The notes beneath the pieces are model-generated. The model saw only the letters and a program-made list of their open reading frames with translations, was not told where the DNA came from and did not search any database. Shown piece by piece: positions 1-8,406 of a stretch of 64,000 nt of DNA (within the stretch, counting starts at the first letter, position 1; every line of letters starts with the position of its first letter). This DNA comes from Micropruina sp. (GTDB lineage: Bacteria > Actinomycetota > Actinomycetes > Propionibacteriales > Propionibacteriaceae), in contig JADJTM010000002.1 of the NCBI GenBank assembly GCA_016711205.1, positions 186,001 through 250,000 of the forward strand, written 5' to 3'. A program made the translations under genes and the position numbers.

Positions 1-1161
1 CTGGCGGTCCCGCTGCTGATCGCGGTCGTGGTGGCGCTGATCGCGATCAGCGGCCAGACCACGGCCGACCGGGCCCAGAGCCAGGACCAGGAGGCGGTCA
101 CCTTCACCTACACCGACGCGTCCGGCTTGATCGACCCGGCGACCGCGACGGCGGCCGGCGGCACCCTGGTGACGGACGGGGCGACAGCGCGCGCGGCGGT
201 GGTCGCGGGCACGTCCGAATGCCACATCGACTACCCGAGCGACCCGCTGAGCCGGCCGATCCAGGTGAGCGGCCAGGATCTCGGCCTGTTCGACTCCGAG
301 CGCTACGCGGCAGTGGCCTCGTCGGTGTTCGAGGAGTCGATCGTGCACCAGATCGGTAACCCGAGGCTGGCTCAGCTGGCGGTTCAGGGTCCGGACGTGC
401 AGCTGGTCACCTTCGCCGACGGGGTCGCGACCCCCGGCATCGCCGGCGTGATCGTGCCCGCGCTGTTCCTGGTGCTGTTCTACCTGGCCGTGCTGATGCT
501 GGGCAACCAGATGCTGAACGTCACCCTCGAAGAGAAGGAGAACCGGGTCACCGAGATGATCCTGACCACGATGAACCCCACCACGCTGATCGTCGGCAAG
601 GTGATCGCGCTGGTGCTGATCGGCATCGTGCAGGGCATCGTGGTCGCGATTCCGGCCGGCTTCGCGTTCAGCCTGCTCAGTGGGGTGATGGGGGCGCCGG
701 CGGCGGCGGGCACGGCCACGCTCGGTTCGCTGCCGATCGATCCCGTCCGCACGATCGTCGGGGCCCTGTTGTTCCTGTTCAGCTTTCTGATGTTCACCGG
801 ACTGCTGGTGGCCATCGGGGCGGTGATGCCGTCCGCGAAGGAGGCGGGCAACACGTTCGGGGTGGTGATCATCGCGATGTTCGTGCCCCTGTATGCGGCC
901 TCGTTGCTGGTTAGCGACCCGCACGGGGTGGTGTCGCAGGTGTTCACCTTCTTTCCGCTGACGGCACCGGTCTCGGCGCTGGTGCGCAACGCGACCGGCG
1001 GGCTGTACTGGTGGGAGGCCGCGCTCGCACTGTCGGTGCTGGCCTTCTTCGGCTGGCTGTTCCTGACCCTGGGCGTGCGGCTGTTCCGGACGGGCTCGAT
1101 CAGCTACGCCAGCCGGGTGAACATCGCCAGGGCGCTGGGCTGGGGGCGCCGGGCGTCCTGA
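1..1161 (+). CDS. ABC-2 type export permease (NatB-like), 5' end outside window
   Basis: The frame is open from base 1, so the start lies upstream; 386 residues are visible. A large extracytoplasmic loop covers roughly the first 140 visible residues. It is followed by a hydrophobic helix and the cytoplasmic motif LEEKENRVTEMILT, which is characteristic of NatB/ABC-2 permeases. Further membrane helices follow up to about residue 365. Members pair with an ABC ATPase, presumably encoded just upstream, and export Na+, drugs or lipids. The substrate cannot be told from this fragment. Confidence 0.85.
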   Translation: MAVPLLIAVVVALIAISGQTTADRAQSQDQEAVTFTYTDASGLIDPATATAAGGTLVTDGATARAAVVAGTSECHIDYPSDPLSRPIQVSGQDLGLFDSERYAAVASSVFEESIVHQIGNPRLAQLAVQGPDVQLVTFADGVATPGIAGVIVPALFLVLFYLAVLMLGNQMLNVTLEEKENRVTEMILTTMNPTTLIVGKVIALVLIGIVQGIVVAIPAGFAFSLLSGVMGAPAAAGTATLGSLPIDPVRTIVGALLFLFSFLMFTGLLVAIGAVMPSAKEAGNTFGVVIIAMFVPLYAASLLVSDPHGVVSQVFTFFPLTAPVSALVRNATGGLYWWEAALALSVLAFFGWLFLTLGVRLFRTGSISYASRVNIARALGWGRRAS

Positions 1162-1174
1162 CCGCGGGGACTGG

Positions 1175-1191
1175 CCCCGGACCGTCCGGGG
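1175..1191 (+). terminator. Short perfect hairpin after the ABC permease
   Basis: CCCCGGA and TCCGGGG are perfectly complementary around a 3-base loop, 14 bases after the permease stop. There is no T-tract, so termination strength is uncertain. Confidence 0.4.
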
Positions 1192-1233
1192 CGGCACGAT
1201 AAGGGTGAGCGCACGCGGCGGCGCCTGGGCATT

Positions 1234-1265
1234 TTCTTGCACTTCTTAGGATTTGCCGCAAGAAT
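1234..1265 (+). promoter_or_regulatory. Candidate rocD promoter with a 7-bp inverted repeat
   Basis: TTGCAC (1237-1242) and AAGAAT (1260-1265) are 17 bases apart and fit -35/-10 hexamers. A perfect inverted repeat TTCTTGC (1234-1240) / GCAAGAA (1258-1264) covers both hexamers. This geometry suggests a repressor or Lrp/AsnC-type amino-acid sensor. The regulator is inferred, not seen in this window. Confidence 0.45.
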
Positions 1266-1299
1266 CAGCGCCTCACTTGAGTGGAACCGGAGAATCACC

Positions 1300-2541
1300 A
1301 TGACCGATCGCAAGGGCATCAGTCCGGCGCAGCAGGCCGCCATCGAACAGACCGAGGCCTGGGGTGCGCACAACTACCTGCCCCTGCCCGTGGTGATCGA
1401 GTCGGGGCAGGGCGCCTGGCTGACCGACATCGACGGCAACCGGTACCTCGACTTCCTCTCGGCCTACTCGGCGGTCAACTTCGGTCACGCGAACCCGGTG
1501 CTGACCAAGGCGGTCACCGATCAACTCGGCAAGGTGACGATCACCTCGCGGGCGGTGTTCTCGGCGACCTACGGCCCCTTCGTCCAGGCGTTGGCGCAGC
1601 TGTGCGGCAAAGAGATGGTGCTGCCGATGAACACCGGCGTCGAGGCCGTCGAGTCGGGCATCAAGCTGGCCCGCAAGTGGGGCTACGAGGTCAAGGGCGT
1701 CGAAGAGCGGCACGCCAACATCATCGTGATGGCCAACAACTTTCACGGCCGCACCACCACGGTGATCTCGTTCAGCAACGACGAGACCGCCCGGCGCAAC
1801 TTCGGACCGTTCACCCCCGGGTTCCGGATCGTGCCGTACGGGGACGTGGCTGCGATCGAGGATGAGATCGACGCCAACACCGTGGCGGTGCTGGTCGAGC
1901 CGATCCAGGGCGAGGCGGGGGTGATCGTGCCGCCGAAGAAGTTCCTGCCCGCGCTGCGCACGCTGTGCACCGAGCGCAAAGTGCTGATGATCGCGGACGA
2001 GATCCAGTCCGGCCTGGGACGCACCGGCCGCACGTTCGCCTGCGAGCACAGCGGCGTGGTGCCCGACCTGTACCTGCTCGGCAAGGCGCTCGGCGGCGGC
2101 ATTCTGCCCGTCTCGGCGGTGGTCGGCAACCGCGACATTCTTGGCCTGCTGCACCCGGGCCAGCACGGCTCGACCTTCGGCGGCAACCCGCTGGCCGCCG
2201 CCGTCGGGCTCGCCGCGGTGCAACTGCTGCAGACCGGCGAACTGCAGCAGCGCTCGGCCGAGTTGGGTACTCACCTGCATCGCAGGCTGCGTGGCCTGAT
2301 CGGCCATGGGGTGGACGCGGTGCGCGGCAAGGGCCTGTGGGCGGGCGTCGACATCGACCCGTACCTGGGTACGGCCCGCAGCGTCTGCTACAAGCTGCTG
2401 GCACGCGGCGTGATCGCCAAGGACACCCACGAGAAGACCATCCGGCTGGCCCCGCCGCTGGTGATCGAGCGCGACGAGCTCGACCGAGCCGTGGACGCCC
2501 TGGTGGACGCCCTGGACGAAGCGCGCGCCGAGAAGGCTTGA
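1300..2541 (+). CDS. rocD: Ornithine aminotransferase (ornithine-oxo-acid transaminase)
   Basis: A 413-residue class III PLP aminotransferase that transfers the delta-amino group of ornithine to 2-oxoglutarate, giving glutamate semialdehyde in arginine/ornithine catabolism. The Schiff-base lysine is K262 in LLGKALGGGILPVSA. The motif NTGVEAVESG (111-120), FHGRT (149-153) and DEIQSGLGRTG (233-243) are typical of RocD rather than of other class III enzymes. Length fits the family (about 400). The start was chosen at ATG 1300, preceded by GGAG with good spacing; the frame extends 21 codons further upstream. It stands alone, with a promoter-like region directly upstream. Confidence 0.93.
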   Translation: MTDRKGISPAQQAAIEQTEAWGAHNYLPLPVVIESGQGAWLTDIDGNRYLDFLSAYSAVNFGHANPVLTKAVTDQLGKVTITSRAVFSATYGPFVQALAQLCGKEMVLPMNTGVEAVESGIKLARKWGYEVKGVEERHANIIVMANNFHGRTTTVISFSNDETARRNFGPFTPGFRIVPYGDVAAIEDEIDANTVAVLVEPIQGEAGVIVPPKKFLPALRTLCTERKVLMIADEIQSGLGRTGRTFACEHSGVVPDLYLLGKALGGGILPVSAVVGNRDILGLLHPGQHGSTFGGNPLAAAVGLAAVQLLQTGELQQRSAELGTHLHRRLRGLIGHGVDAVRGKGLWAGVDIDPYLGTARSVCYKLLARGVIAKDTHEKTIRLAPPLVIERDELDRAVDALVDALDEARAEKA

Positions 2542-2580
2542 TCCCCCCGGCGTGTCGCCCCCTCACGTGCCCCACATGCC

Positions 2581-3165
2581 TCAGCGGCGACGAACCAACC
2601 AGCTGACGAGAACGGCGACGGCGACCAGACCGGCCAGCGTCCAGAGCACGAGGGGCGCGGCGTCGAGTGCGGAGTCGGCCAAGGCGTCGGGAAGTGGCGT
2701 GGGGGTCGAACCGGCCTCAGTCGTGCTCGCCGTCGGCGTCGGGGTGGTGGACGCGGGGTTGGTTCCCTCCCCCAGTTCGGCGCGATCCAGCTTCTCGGGC
2801 ACAGAGCAGAGAGTGGTGCGCAGGTCGTCCGATGCGCCGGATGCGAACACCACCACGTGGCCCTTCAGCACGATGCCGCACGAAGCTTCGGACGCCTCGG
2901 ATCGCACCACCACCTGAGCGGGAACAGAGCCCTTGAAGACCCGCGAGACGGTGATCGTGTACGACACCAGTTCGGCGCTGAAGCCACCCGTCGGTGCGCC
3001 GGCGGCCACCACCTCGCCCTCGAAGACGGCGCTGGAGCGGGCGAGTGCGTCCGCCGTGGTGACGGGGGCGCACGAACATGCGCAGGCGACGGGGGTCGGG
3101 CCGAGCATGATCGAGGCGAGTGCCAGGAACGCCGCAGCGGCAAGTCTGGCCAGCATGGATCGCAT
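2581..3165 (-). CDS. Secreted, C-terminally anchored TIMP/NTR-like protein
   Basis: 194 residues. An N-terminal signal peptide (about 1-28) ends before a cysteine cluster CACSCAP. The first mature segment, with ADALARSSAVFEGEV, resembles actinobacterial surface proteins with a netrin/TIMP-like OB fold, where the N-terminal cysteines form disulfides. Further Cys residues occur at about 96 and 119. A Thr/Pro/Ser-rich linker (about 134-158) leads to one C-terminal membrane helix ending in VRRR. It is therefore probably a small ectodomain on a stalk at the cell surface. Biochemical function is unknown. It is convergent with rocD. Confidence 0.6.
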   Translation of the reverse strand: MRSMLARLAAAAFLALASIMLGPTPVACACSCAPVTTADALARSSAVFEGEVVAAGAPTGGFSAELVSYTITVSRVFKGSVPAQVVVRSEASEASCGIVLKGHVVVFASGASDDLRTTLCSVPEKLDRAELGEGTNPASTTPTPTASTTEAGSTPTPLPDALADSALDAAPLVLWTLAGLVAVAVLVSWLVRRR

Positions 3166-3212
3166 GGCTCATGATGCCCGCCGAATCGTGAAGCCGCACA
3201 GCGCGCAGCAAA

Positions 3213-3241
3213 GCGGCCCGGCACCCCCCGGGCCGGGCCGC
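3213..3241 (-). terminator. Hairpin downstream of the YceI gene
   Basis: A 10-bp perfect stem, GCGGCCCGGC (3213-3222) against GCCGGGCCGC (3232-3241), starts 13 bases after the leftward YceI stop. It is followed on that strand by a short TTTG run. Confidence 0.55.
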
Positions 3242-3253
3242 CTGCAGCTGAGG

Positions 3254-3799
3254 TCAGGCCTGCTTGATCGCGGAGACCTCGAGCTCGAGCGTGACCTTCT
3301 CGCTGACCAGCACCCCGCCGGTCTCGAGAGCCGCGTTCCAGGTCAGGTCCCAGTCCTTGCGGTTGACGACGACGGAGCCCTCGAAGCCGATGCGGTCGTT
3401 GCCGAAGGGGTCCTTGGCCTCGCCCTGGAACTCCAGCGGAATGGTGACCGGGTGGGTGTTGCCCTTGATGGTCAGGTCGCCGGTCACGTTGACCACGTCG
3501 CCGTCGAGCGCGAAGTCGGTGCCCACGAAGGTGATCTCGGGGAACTTCTCGACGTCGAAGAAGTCGGGAGACTTCAGGTGACCGTCGCGGCCCTCGTTGC
3601 GGGTGTCGACGGACGCCGTGTCGACGGTCACGATCAGGGTGGACGCGGCCGGGTTGGCGCCGTCGACGGTCGCGGTGCCGCTGACCTCGTTGAAGCTGCC
3701 GCGCACCTTGGTGACCATGGCGTGACGAGCGACGAAGCCGAGCTGGCTGTGGCTGGGGTCGAGCACGTAGGTGCCCTTGAGATCGGTGAGTGTGGACAT
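3254..3799 (-). CDS. YceI family protein (lipocalin-like isoprenoid-binding fold)
   Basis: 181 residues with the full YceI pattern: GTYVLDPSHSQLGFVARHAMVTKVRGSF at the N-terminus (hallmark D-x-x-H-S), then SPDFFDVEKFPEITF in the middle, and GDLTIKGNTHPV. YceI proteins form an extended lipocalin-like barrel that can hold polyprenyl chains. Many are periplasmic, but this one has no signal peptide and looks cytoplasmic, as is common for actinobacterial members. The start at 3799 is set by GAGGAG about 8 bases upstream. A strong promoter lies upstream at 3844-3872. Confidence 0.88.
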   Translation of the reverse strand: MSTLTDLKGTYVLDPSHSQLGFVARHAMVTKVRGSFNEVSGTATVDGANPAASTLIVTVDTASVDTRNEGRDGHLKSPDFFDVEKFPEITFVGTDFALDGDVVNVTGDLTIKGNTHPVTIPLEFQGEAKDPFGNDRIGFEGSVVVNRKDWDLTWNAALETGGVLVSEKVTLELEVSAIKQA

Positions 3800-3831
3800 G
3801 GGGCGAGCTCCTCGGGGTTGTGCTTGAAATA

Positions 3832-3881
3832 TCAACTAACTTCATAGTAGGCGTCTTTCGGTGATGTGTCAACAAACTTCT
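3832..3881 (-). promoter_or_regulatory. YceI promoter flanked by 13-bp direct repeats
   Basis: Leftward -35 TTGACA (3872-3867) and -10 TACTAT (3849-3844) are separated by exactly 17 bases. Two near-identical sites read on the top strand, TCAACTAACTTCA (3832-3844) and TCAACAAACTTCT (3869-3881), lie 37 bases apart. One abuts the -10 and the other covers the -35. They look like paired regulator sites; the regulator is not identified here. Confidence 0.6.
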
Positions 3882-3959
3882 CACCGGTTGGTCCGACTAG
3901 GCTGAGGATCAGGCGACGTCGCCCCCCGTCCTGTCACGTCGTCGTGAAAGGAGGGTTCC

Positions 3960-5258
3960 GTGAGCGCAGCCCAGTTCGTCCGGAATGATCAGCAGTGCGA
4001 GCTGCCCGAGGTGAGGGCCAGCGTAGGCAGCAACGGCTACGACCTGTCCAAGCTGCTGGCCACCACCGGCGCCGTCACCCTCGACACCGGCTTCGGCAAC
4101 ACGGCGTCCTGCGCCTCAGCGATCACCTACATCGACGGTGACGCGGGCATTCTGCGCTACCGCGGCTACCCCATCGAGCAGTTGGCCGAACATTCGACGT
4201 TTCTCGAGACGTCCTACCTGGTGTTGTACGGCGAACTGCCCACTCTCGAGCAGCTGATCGACTTCACCGAACAGATCGGCACCCACCACCTGCTGGACGA
4301 GCGGTTGAAGGCCATGTTCGGCCTGTTCCCCCGCCGCTCGCACCCGATGCCGGTGCTGGCGGCCGGCCTCAACGCCCTGTCGACCTTCGAGATGCCGCCG
4401 GTGGCGCTGACCGAGAAGTCGCTCGAGCAGCACGCCTATCGGCTGATGGCCAAGGTGCCCACGCTGGCCGCCTACGGCTACAAGAACTCCCTCGGCCTGC
4501 CGACCCTCTACCCCGACGACTCGCTGGGCTACATCGAGAACTTCCTGCGGATGAGCTTCGGACTGCCGACCCGGGCTTACGAGATCGATCCCACCATCGT
4601 CCGAGCGCTGGACGTGCTGCTGATCCTGCACGCCGACCACGAACAGAACTGCTCCACCTCGACGGTGCGCATGGTCGGCTCGTCCGGGGCCAACCTGTAC
4701 CTGTCGGTCGCCGCCGGGGTGAGCGCCCTGTCCGGCCCGCTGCACGGCGGTGCCAACCAGGCCGTGATCGAGATGCTGCGGCAGCTGCGCGACAGCGGCC
4801 AGAACGCCGCCACCTTCGTTCAGAAGGTCAAGGACTCCAAGTCCGGGGTCAAGCTGATGGGCTTCGGGCACCGCATCTACAAGAACTTCGACCCGCGCGC
4901 CCAGATCGTGAAACAGCACGCGGACCTGATTCTGCGCGAACGTCCGGGCAACGACGAGCTGCTCGACCTGGCCCTCTCCCTCGAAGAGGCGGCGCTCAGC
5001 GACGACTACTTCGCCGAGCGCAAGCTGTACCCCAACGTCGACTTCTACACCGGCCTGATCTACCAGGCGATGGGCTTTCCGGCGAACATGTTCACCGTGC
5101 TGTTCACCATCGGACGGCTGCCCGGCTGGATCGCGCACTGGCGCGAGCAGCACCTCGACCCCACCACCAAGATCGGCCGTCCGCGCCAGGTGTACATCGG
5201 CGAGGTAGAGCGCGACTACCTGCCGATGGACGAGCGCGGGGCGGAAGGCCCGCGCTGA
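3960..5258 (+). CDS. gltA: Citrate synthase
   Basis: 432 residues; condenses acetyl-CoA and oxaloacetate to citrate at the entry to the TCA cycle. Catalytic residues are visible: H262 in PLHGGANQAVIEML, H304 in GFGHRIYKNFDPRA, and D361 in NVDFYTG. HADHEQNCSTSTVR (224-237) is also diagnostic. Length and the N-terminal beta domain with TYIDGDAGILRYRGYPIEQLAE fit the long hexameric type rather than 2-methylcitrate synthase. The start is GTG at 3960, behind a near-perfect ribosome site AAAGGAGG. The next gene follows after 13 bases on the same strand. Confidence 0.95.
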   Translation: MSAAQFVRNDQQCELPEVRASVGSNGYDLSKLLATTGAVTLDTGFGNTASCASAITYIDGDAGILRYRGYPIEQLAEHSTFLETSYLVLYGELPTLEQLIDFTEQIGTHHLLDERLKAMFGLFPRRSHPMPVLAAGLNALSTFEMPPVALTEKSLEQHAYRLMAKVPTLAAYGYKNSLGLPTLYPDDSLGYIENFLRMSFGLPTRAYEIDPTIVRALDVLLILHADHEQNCSTSTVRMVGSSGANLYLSVAAGVSALSGPLHGGANQAVIEMLRQLRDSGQNAATFVQKVKDSKSGVKLMGFGHRIYKNFDPRAQIVKQHADLILRERPGNDELLDLALSLEEAALSDDYFAERKLYPNVDFYTGLIYQAMGFPANMFTVLFTIGRLPGWIAHWREQHLDPTTKIGRPRQVYIGEVERDYLPMDERGAEGPR

Positions 5259-5271
5259 CAGACTGGTCCGC

Positions 5272-6456
5272 ATGGCCCGCTCACCCATCGCCGGCACCCC
5301 GCGTCCGCGGCGCGGGCGTCCGCCGGCGCCGACGGTGCGGGTGGAGCATCCACACGAGGGCGTCGCGGTGATCGCGGCGGCACGTTCGGCCCCGGTGATC
5401 ACGCCGGCCGAACACGCGTTCTTCGTCGAGGAGTTCCGCGGCGTCACGATCGTGGTCGGGCTGCCGGTGCTGACCCCCGACGCGGTGCAGGGCCTCGCCC
5501 GCACGATCAGCGGCTACGCCACCGGCGACACCCGCTTCGTGCTGGTGGTGCGCGACGACGAGGCCGCCGCCCGGGTCGCCGAACCCATCCACGCCGGACG
5601 CACCGTGCCCGCCCCCCTGCAGTGGAACGCCGACGCCCTGGCCGAGCTGTGGATCGCCACCACGGACGCCCGGGTGCTGGTGGTGGTGGCCGAGGCCACC
5701 GCCGAGGCCTCAGCCCGGATCGCGGCCGGGCTGGGGGCGTCCAAGCTGGTGCTCACCGACCCCGGGGGCGGCTGGGGGGATCCGCCGCGCAGCTTCGCCG
5801 AGCTTCGCCGGCATCGGCGCTCCCTTGAGCGGGCGCTGTCCGAGCGCGCCACCCCCGGCCTGCTGGACGCGGTCGAGCTGGCCCTGCGCGGTGGCGCCTT
5901 CTCGGTGAACCTGTGCCGTCCAGAAGACGTCGAACTCGAGCTGTTCACCTTCGACGGCGCCGGCACGCTGATCACCCTGAACGGCTACCTGGGGGTCAGC
6001 GACCTGCGGGTCGACGACTTCGCCGCCGTCGAAGACCTGGTGGCGCGGGGCGTCGACACCGGCATCCTGAAGCCGCGCAGCCGCCAACAGATCGCCCGCA
6101 TGATGGTCGGCGGCCTGGGCGCCCGGGTGATTCGCACCGGCCACCTGGCCGGGCTGGTCGGCCTTGAGGTGGACGCCTACGGCACCCTCGGGGTCGGCGA
6201 GGTGTCGGGGCTGATCACGGTCAGCGAGTTCTCCGGTGCCGGCGCCGGCGGCCTGCTCATCGACGCCCTGCTCGGCCGGGCCCGCGACCAGGGGCTGACC
6301 AGGGTGTTCGCCGTCACGGTCTCGGACGAGGCCGCCACCTTCTTTCTGCACCGCGGCTTCACCGAGGTGGCGCGCGACGAGGTTCCCGCGGGCAAGTGGG
6401 AGGGCTACCATCCCGAGCGGCTGGCCCGGGCGCGCTGCTTCAACTGGGTGCTCTAG
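5272..6456 (+). CDS. N-acetylglutamate-synthase-like protein (kinase-like domain plus GNAT)
   Basis: 394 residues. Residues about 40-225 resemble a degenerate amino-acid-kinase fold; the VELALRGGAFSVNLCRPEDVELELFTFDGAGTLIT segment is the equivalent of the end of that domain in ArgA. Residues about 235-394 form a GNAT acetyltransferase. Its C-terminus (FFLHRGFTEV, then VPAGKWEGYHPERLARARCF) matches the pattern of amino-acid N-acetyltransferases. The likely reaction is acetylation of glutamate or a related amino acid, the first step of arginine synthesis. It follows citrate synthase by 13 bases, probably in one transcript. Kinase-type nucleotide-binding glycines are not obvious, so the first domain may only sense ligands. 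Confidence 0.6.
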   Translation: MARSPIAGTPRPRRGRPPAPTVRVEHPHEGVAVIAAARSAPVITPAEHAFFVEEFRGVTIVVGLPVLTPDAVQGLARTISGYATGDTRFVLVVRDDEAAARVAEPIHAGRTVPAPLQWNADALAELWIATTDARVLVVVAEATAEASARIAAGLGASKLVLTDPGGGWGDPPRSFAELRRHRRSLERALSERATPGLLDAVELALRGGAFSVNLCRPEDVELELFTFDGAGTLITLNGYLGVSDLRVDDFAAVEDLVARGVDTGILKPRSRQQIARMMVGGLGARVIRTGHLAGLVGLEVDAYGTLGVGEVSGLITVSEFSGAGAGGLLIDALLGRARDQGLTRVFAVTVSDEAATFFLHRGFTEVARDEVPAGKWEGYHPERLARARCFNWVL

Positions 6457-6459
6457 GGC

Positions 6460-8406
6460 TCAGTCGCCGGCCAGTTGCCGGACGCGCTGTACGACGAACG
6501 TGGCGCGCAGCACCGCCGCCGGCGGCACCGGGTCGGCCAGCAGCAGGGCCCTCGACCCGGCGAGCGAGCGCAACCCCAGATCGTCCGCCTGCCGGACCCT
6601 GGCCTGCACGGTGTCGCGCTGCCGGGCACTGAGCGCGGGACGTCCGGTCGAAGCGAGGGCCTCGCAGACGTCCAGCAGGGCGTCGCACAGCTGCGCCAGC
6701 GGGCCGGACGGCGCCGGCGCCGACCCGGTGTGGGCACGCGGCTGCCGCGCCGAGCGCCGGCGCTCAGCCCGTCCGCGGGGTGCCGCCCAATCGGCCGGCG
6801 TCAGCGACGGGGCGATCAGCCGCTGCGCCCCCCGGTGGGTGACGAACAGGCCCAGCGGACGGTGCTGTTCATCGACCACCACCGCCTCGATCGGCACCCG
6901 CTCGACCAGCAACCAGCCGATCACGCCCTGGTCGGGGCCGGTGGCGTCCATGCGCAGCAGGTGCTTCACCCCGGAACGGTCGGTGACCGGCCAGACCAGC
7001 TGCTGCGCGACCTCGTCCAAATCGCTCCCGCCCACGCCGAGCAGCCGCCGGGGCAGCAGCACGCGCACACGGGTGGGCGGCGGCAGAAAGCCGAGGGTGC
7101 GGGCGTCGCCGCCCTCGCCGTTGACCGCTGCGGCGAGCCTGCCGACCTCCGCCGGCGCCTGCGCGAACCGCGGCTCGGGGTGCACCCGGGTGCGAGTGGT
7201 CGGGCTGAGCGTGCCGTCGTCGCGACGCTCGGCGCCCAGCAGGGTGAAGGGGCCGCCGGCAAGGGTGGACGCCGAGGTGCCCCACAGCAGCGGGGCCGTC
7301 CACGAGCGGGCGAAGGACGGGTCGGTGCCGGCGGCGCGACCGGTGGTGACGGTTTCGAGCCGGGCGTGCTCGGTGTCCCACAGGGTGGCGGTCAGTCCGC
7401 GGGCCCCCGAGGAAGCCGTCCACCAGCGCAGCGCCAGGGGCGTCAGCACCCCGACCTCGACCGCCTCGCTCGCGCCCCGGCCGGCACCGACCAGCTGAGC
7501 GGGCAGCGGCGGCTCGGCCGCGCTCAGGGCACCGGCCAGGGCATGAGCCCGGGCCAGCACGTCGAGCAGGTCACGCTCGGACGCGTCGTCGGCGCGCGCC
7601 GCGACCTGCGCGGCACGTCCGGACGCCTGGGTGAGCAGTATCGCCAGCAGCGGCAGCGCCTCCAGCCGGGCCCGCTGGGCGGCGGCGACCAGGCGCGCGG
7701 ACCCGTCCGCGTTCAGTCGGGCCAGCCCGACCCGCAGCAGCGCCTCGATCGACTCGATCGCCTGCCGCATCGCGTCACGCTGCCCGGGGTGGACGACGTG
7801 CGCCACATCGACGGCGGCCGGCCAGACCCAGGTGAGCCGGTGAGCGGCGAACAGCCGGACCACGGCTTCGAGGCGCCACGCCCGCTCGGCCACGTCGCTG
7901 TGGCCGCCGGAGGTCACCATGCCGGCGAAACCGCCGCCGGCGACCGCCACGATGGTCGGCGAGCCGGGCCAGCTGATGGTCACCGAGCCCGGCCGCTGCT
8001 CAACCACCGTGTCACCGGACGGCTGCACCCTCGCGACCCGGCGCACCGCGGCAATGCCGGCGGCCCGATTGGTTGCTGAGGGATCGAGGGCGAGCAGTTC
8101 GGCCAGCACGTCCGGCTCGTCCGACGGGATCGAGCGTGCCCAGAGGCAGGCCGCAACGATGTGCAGACAGCTGCCGGCGACCGGACACCCACAGGACGCC
8201 TGCCGCGGCCCGCCCGGCAGCAGCGTCACCTCAGCGGCCGGAACCCCCGTGTAGCGCACCCGCACCGACGACTCCTCGGCAGCGACCAGCTCGATATGGG
8301 ACACCTCCTTGTGCCCCCGGCGCACCAGTCCCCGGTTGGCGAGCACGGCCAGCGTGTCGTCGCCCAGCGCCGCATAGCCGGCCAGCCAGGCCGGGAGCGC
8401 GGTCAT
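6460..8406 (-). CDS. SWIM zinc-finger protein of the MoxR/VWA/DUF5682 cluster
   Basis: 648 residues. A SWIM zinc-binding motif C-x-C-x5-C-x-H is present: C72, C74, C80 and H82 in SCGCPVAGSCLH. SWIM domains bind DNA or proteins. The remaining about 550 residues are Ala/Arg-rich, have no motif I recognise, and carry a basic patch near residues 530-565. Its ATG overlaps the stop of the VWA gene (ATGA), so it is translationally coupled. It is the last gene of the five-gene leftward operon and ends 4 bases from the convergent acetyltransferase gene. Its role in the complex is unknown. Confidence 0.75.
   Translation of the reverse strand: MTALPAWLAGYAALGDDTLAVLANRGLVRRGHKEVSHIELVAAEESSVRVRYTGVPAAEVTLLPGGPRQASCGCPVAGSCLHIVAACLWARSIPSDEPDVLAELLALDPSATNRAAGIAAVRRVARVQPSGDTVVEQRPGSVTISWPGSPTIVAVAGGGFAGMVTSGGHSDVAERAWRLEAVVRLFAAHRLTWVWPAAVDVAHVVHPGQRDAMRQAIESIEALLRVGLARLNADGSARLVAAAQRARLEALPLLAILLTQASGRAAQVAARADDASERDLLDVLARAHALAGALSAAEPPLPAQLVGAGRGASEAVEVGVLTPLALRWWTASSGARGLTATLWDTEHARLETVTTGRAAGTDPSFARSWTAPLLWGTSASTLAGGPFTLLGAERRDDGTLSPTTRTRVHPEPRFAQAPAEVGRLAAAVNGEGGDARTLGFLPPPTRVRVLLPRRLLGVGGSDLDEVAQQLVWPVTDRSGVKHLLRMDATGPDQGVIGWLLVERVPIEAVVVDEQHRPLGLFVTHRGAQRLIAPSLTPADWAAPRGRAERRRSARQPRAHTGSAPAPSGPLAQLCDALLDVCEALASTGRPALSARQRDTVQARVRQADDLGLRSLAGSRALLLADPVPPAAVLRATFVVQRVRQLAGD

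Noticed and set aside
1273..2430. Long antisense frames opposite rocD, gltA, ilvD, pyc, subtilase and DUF4132 genes
   Set aside because: High GC leaves the opposite strand open; the proteins are rich in Arg/Gly/His/Gln without domains and oppose well-supported genes.
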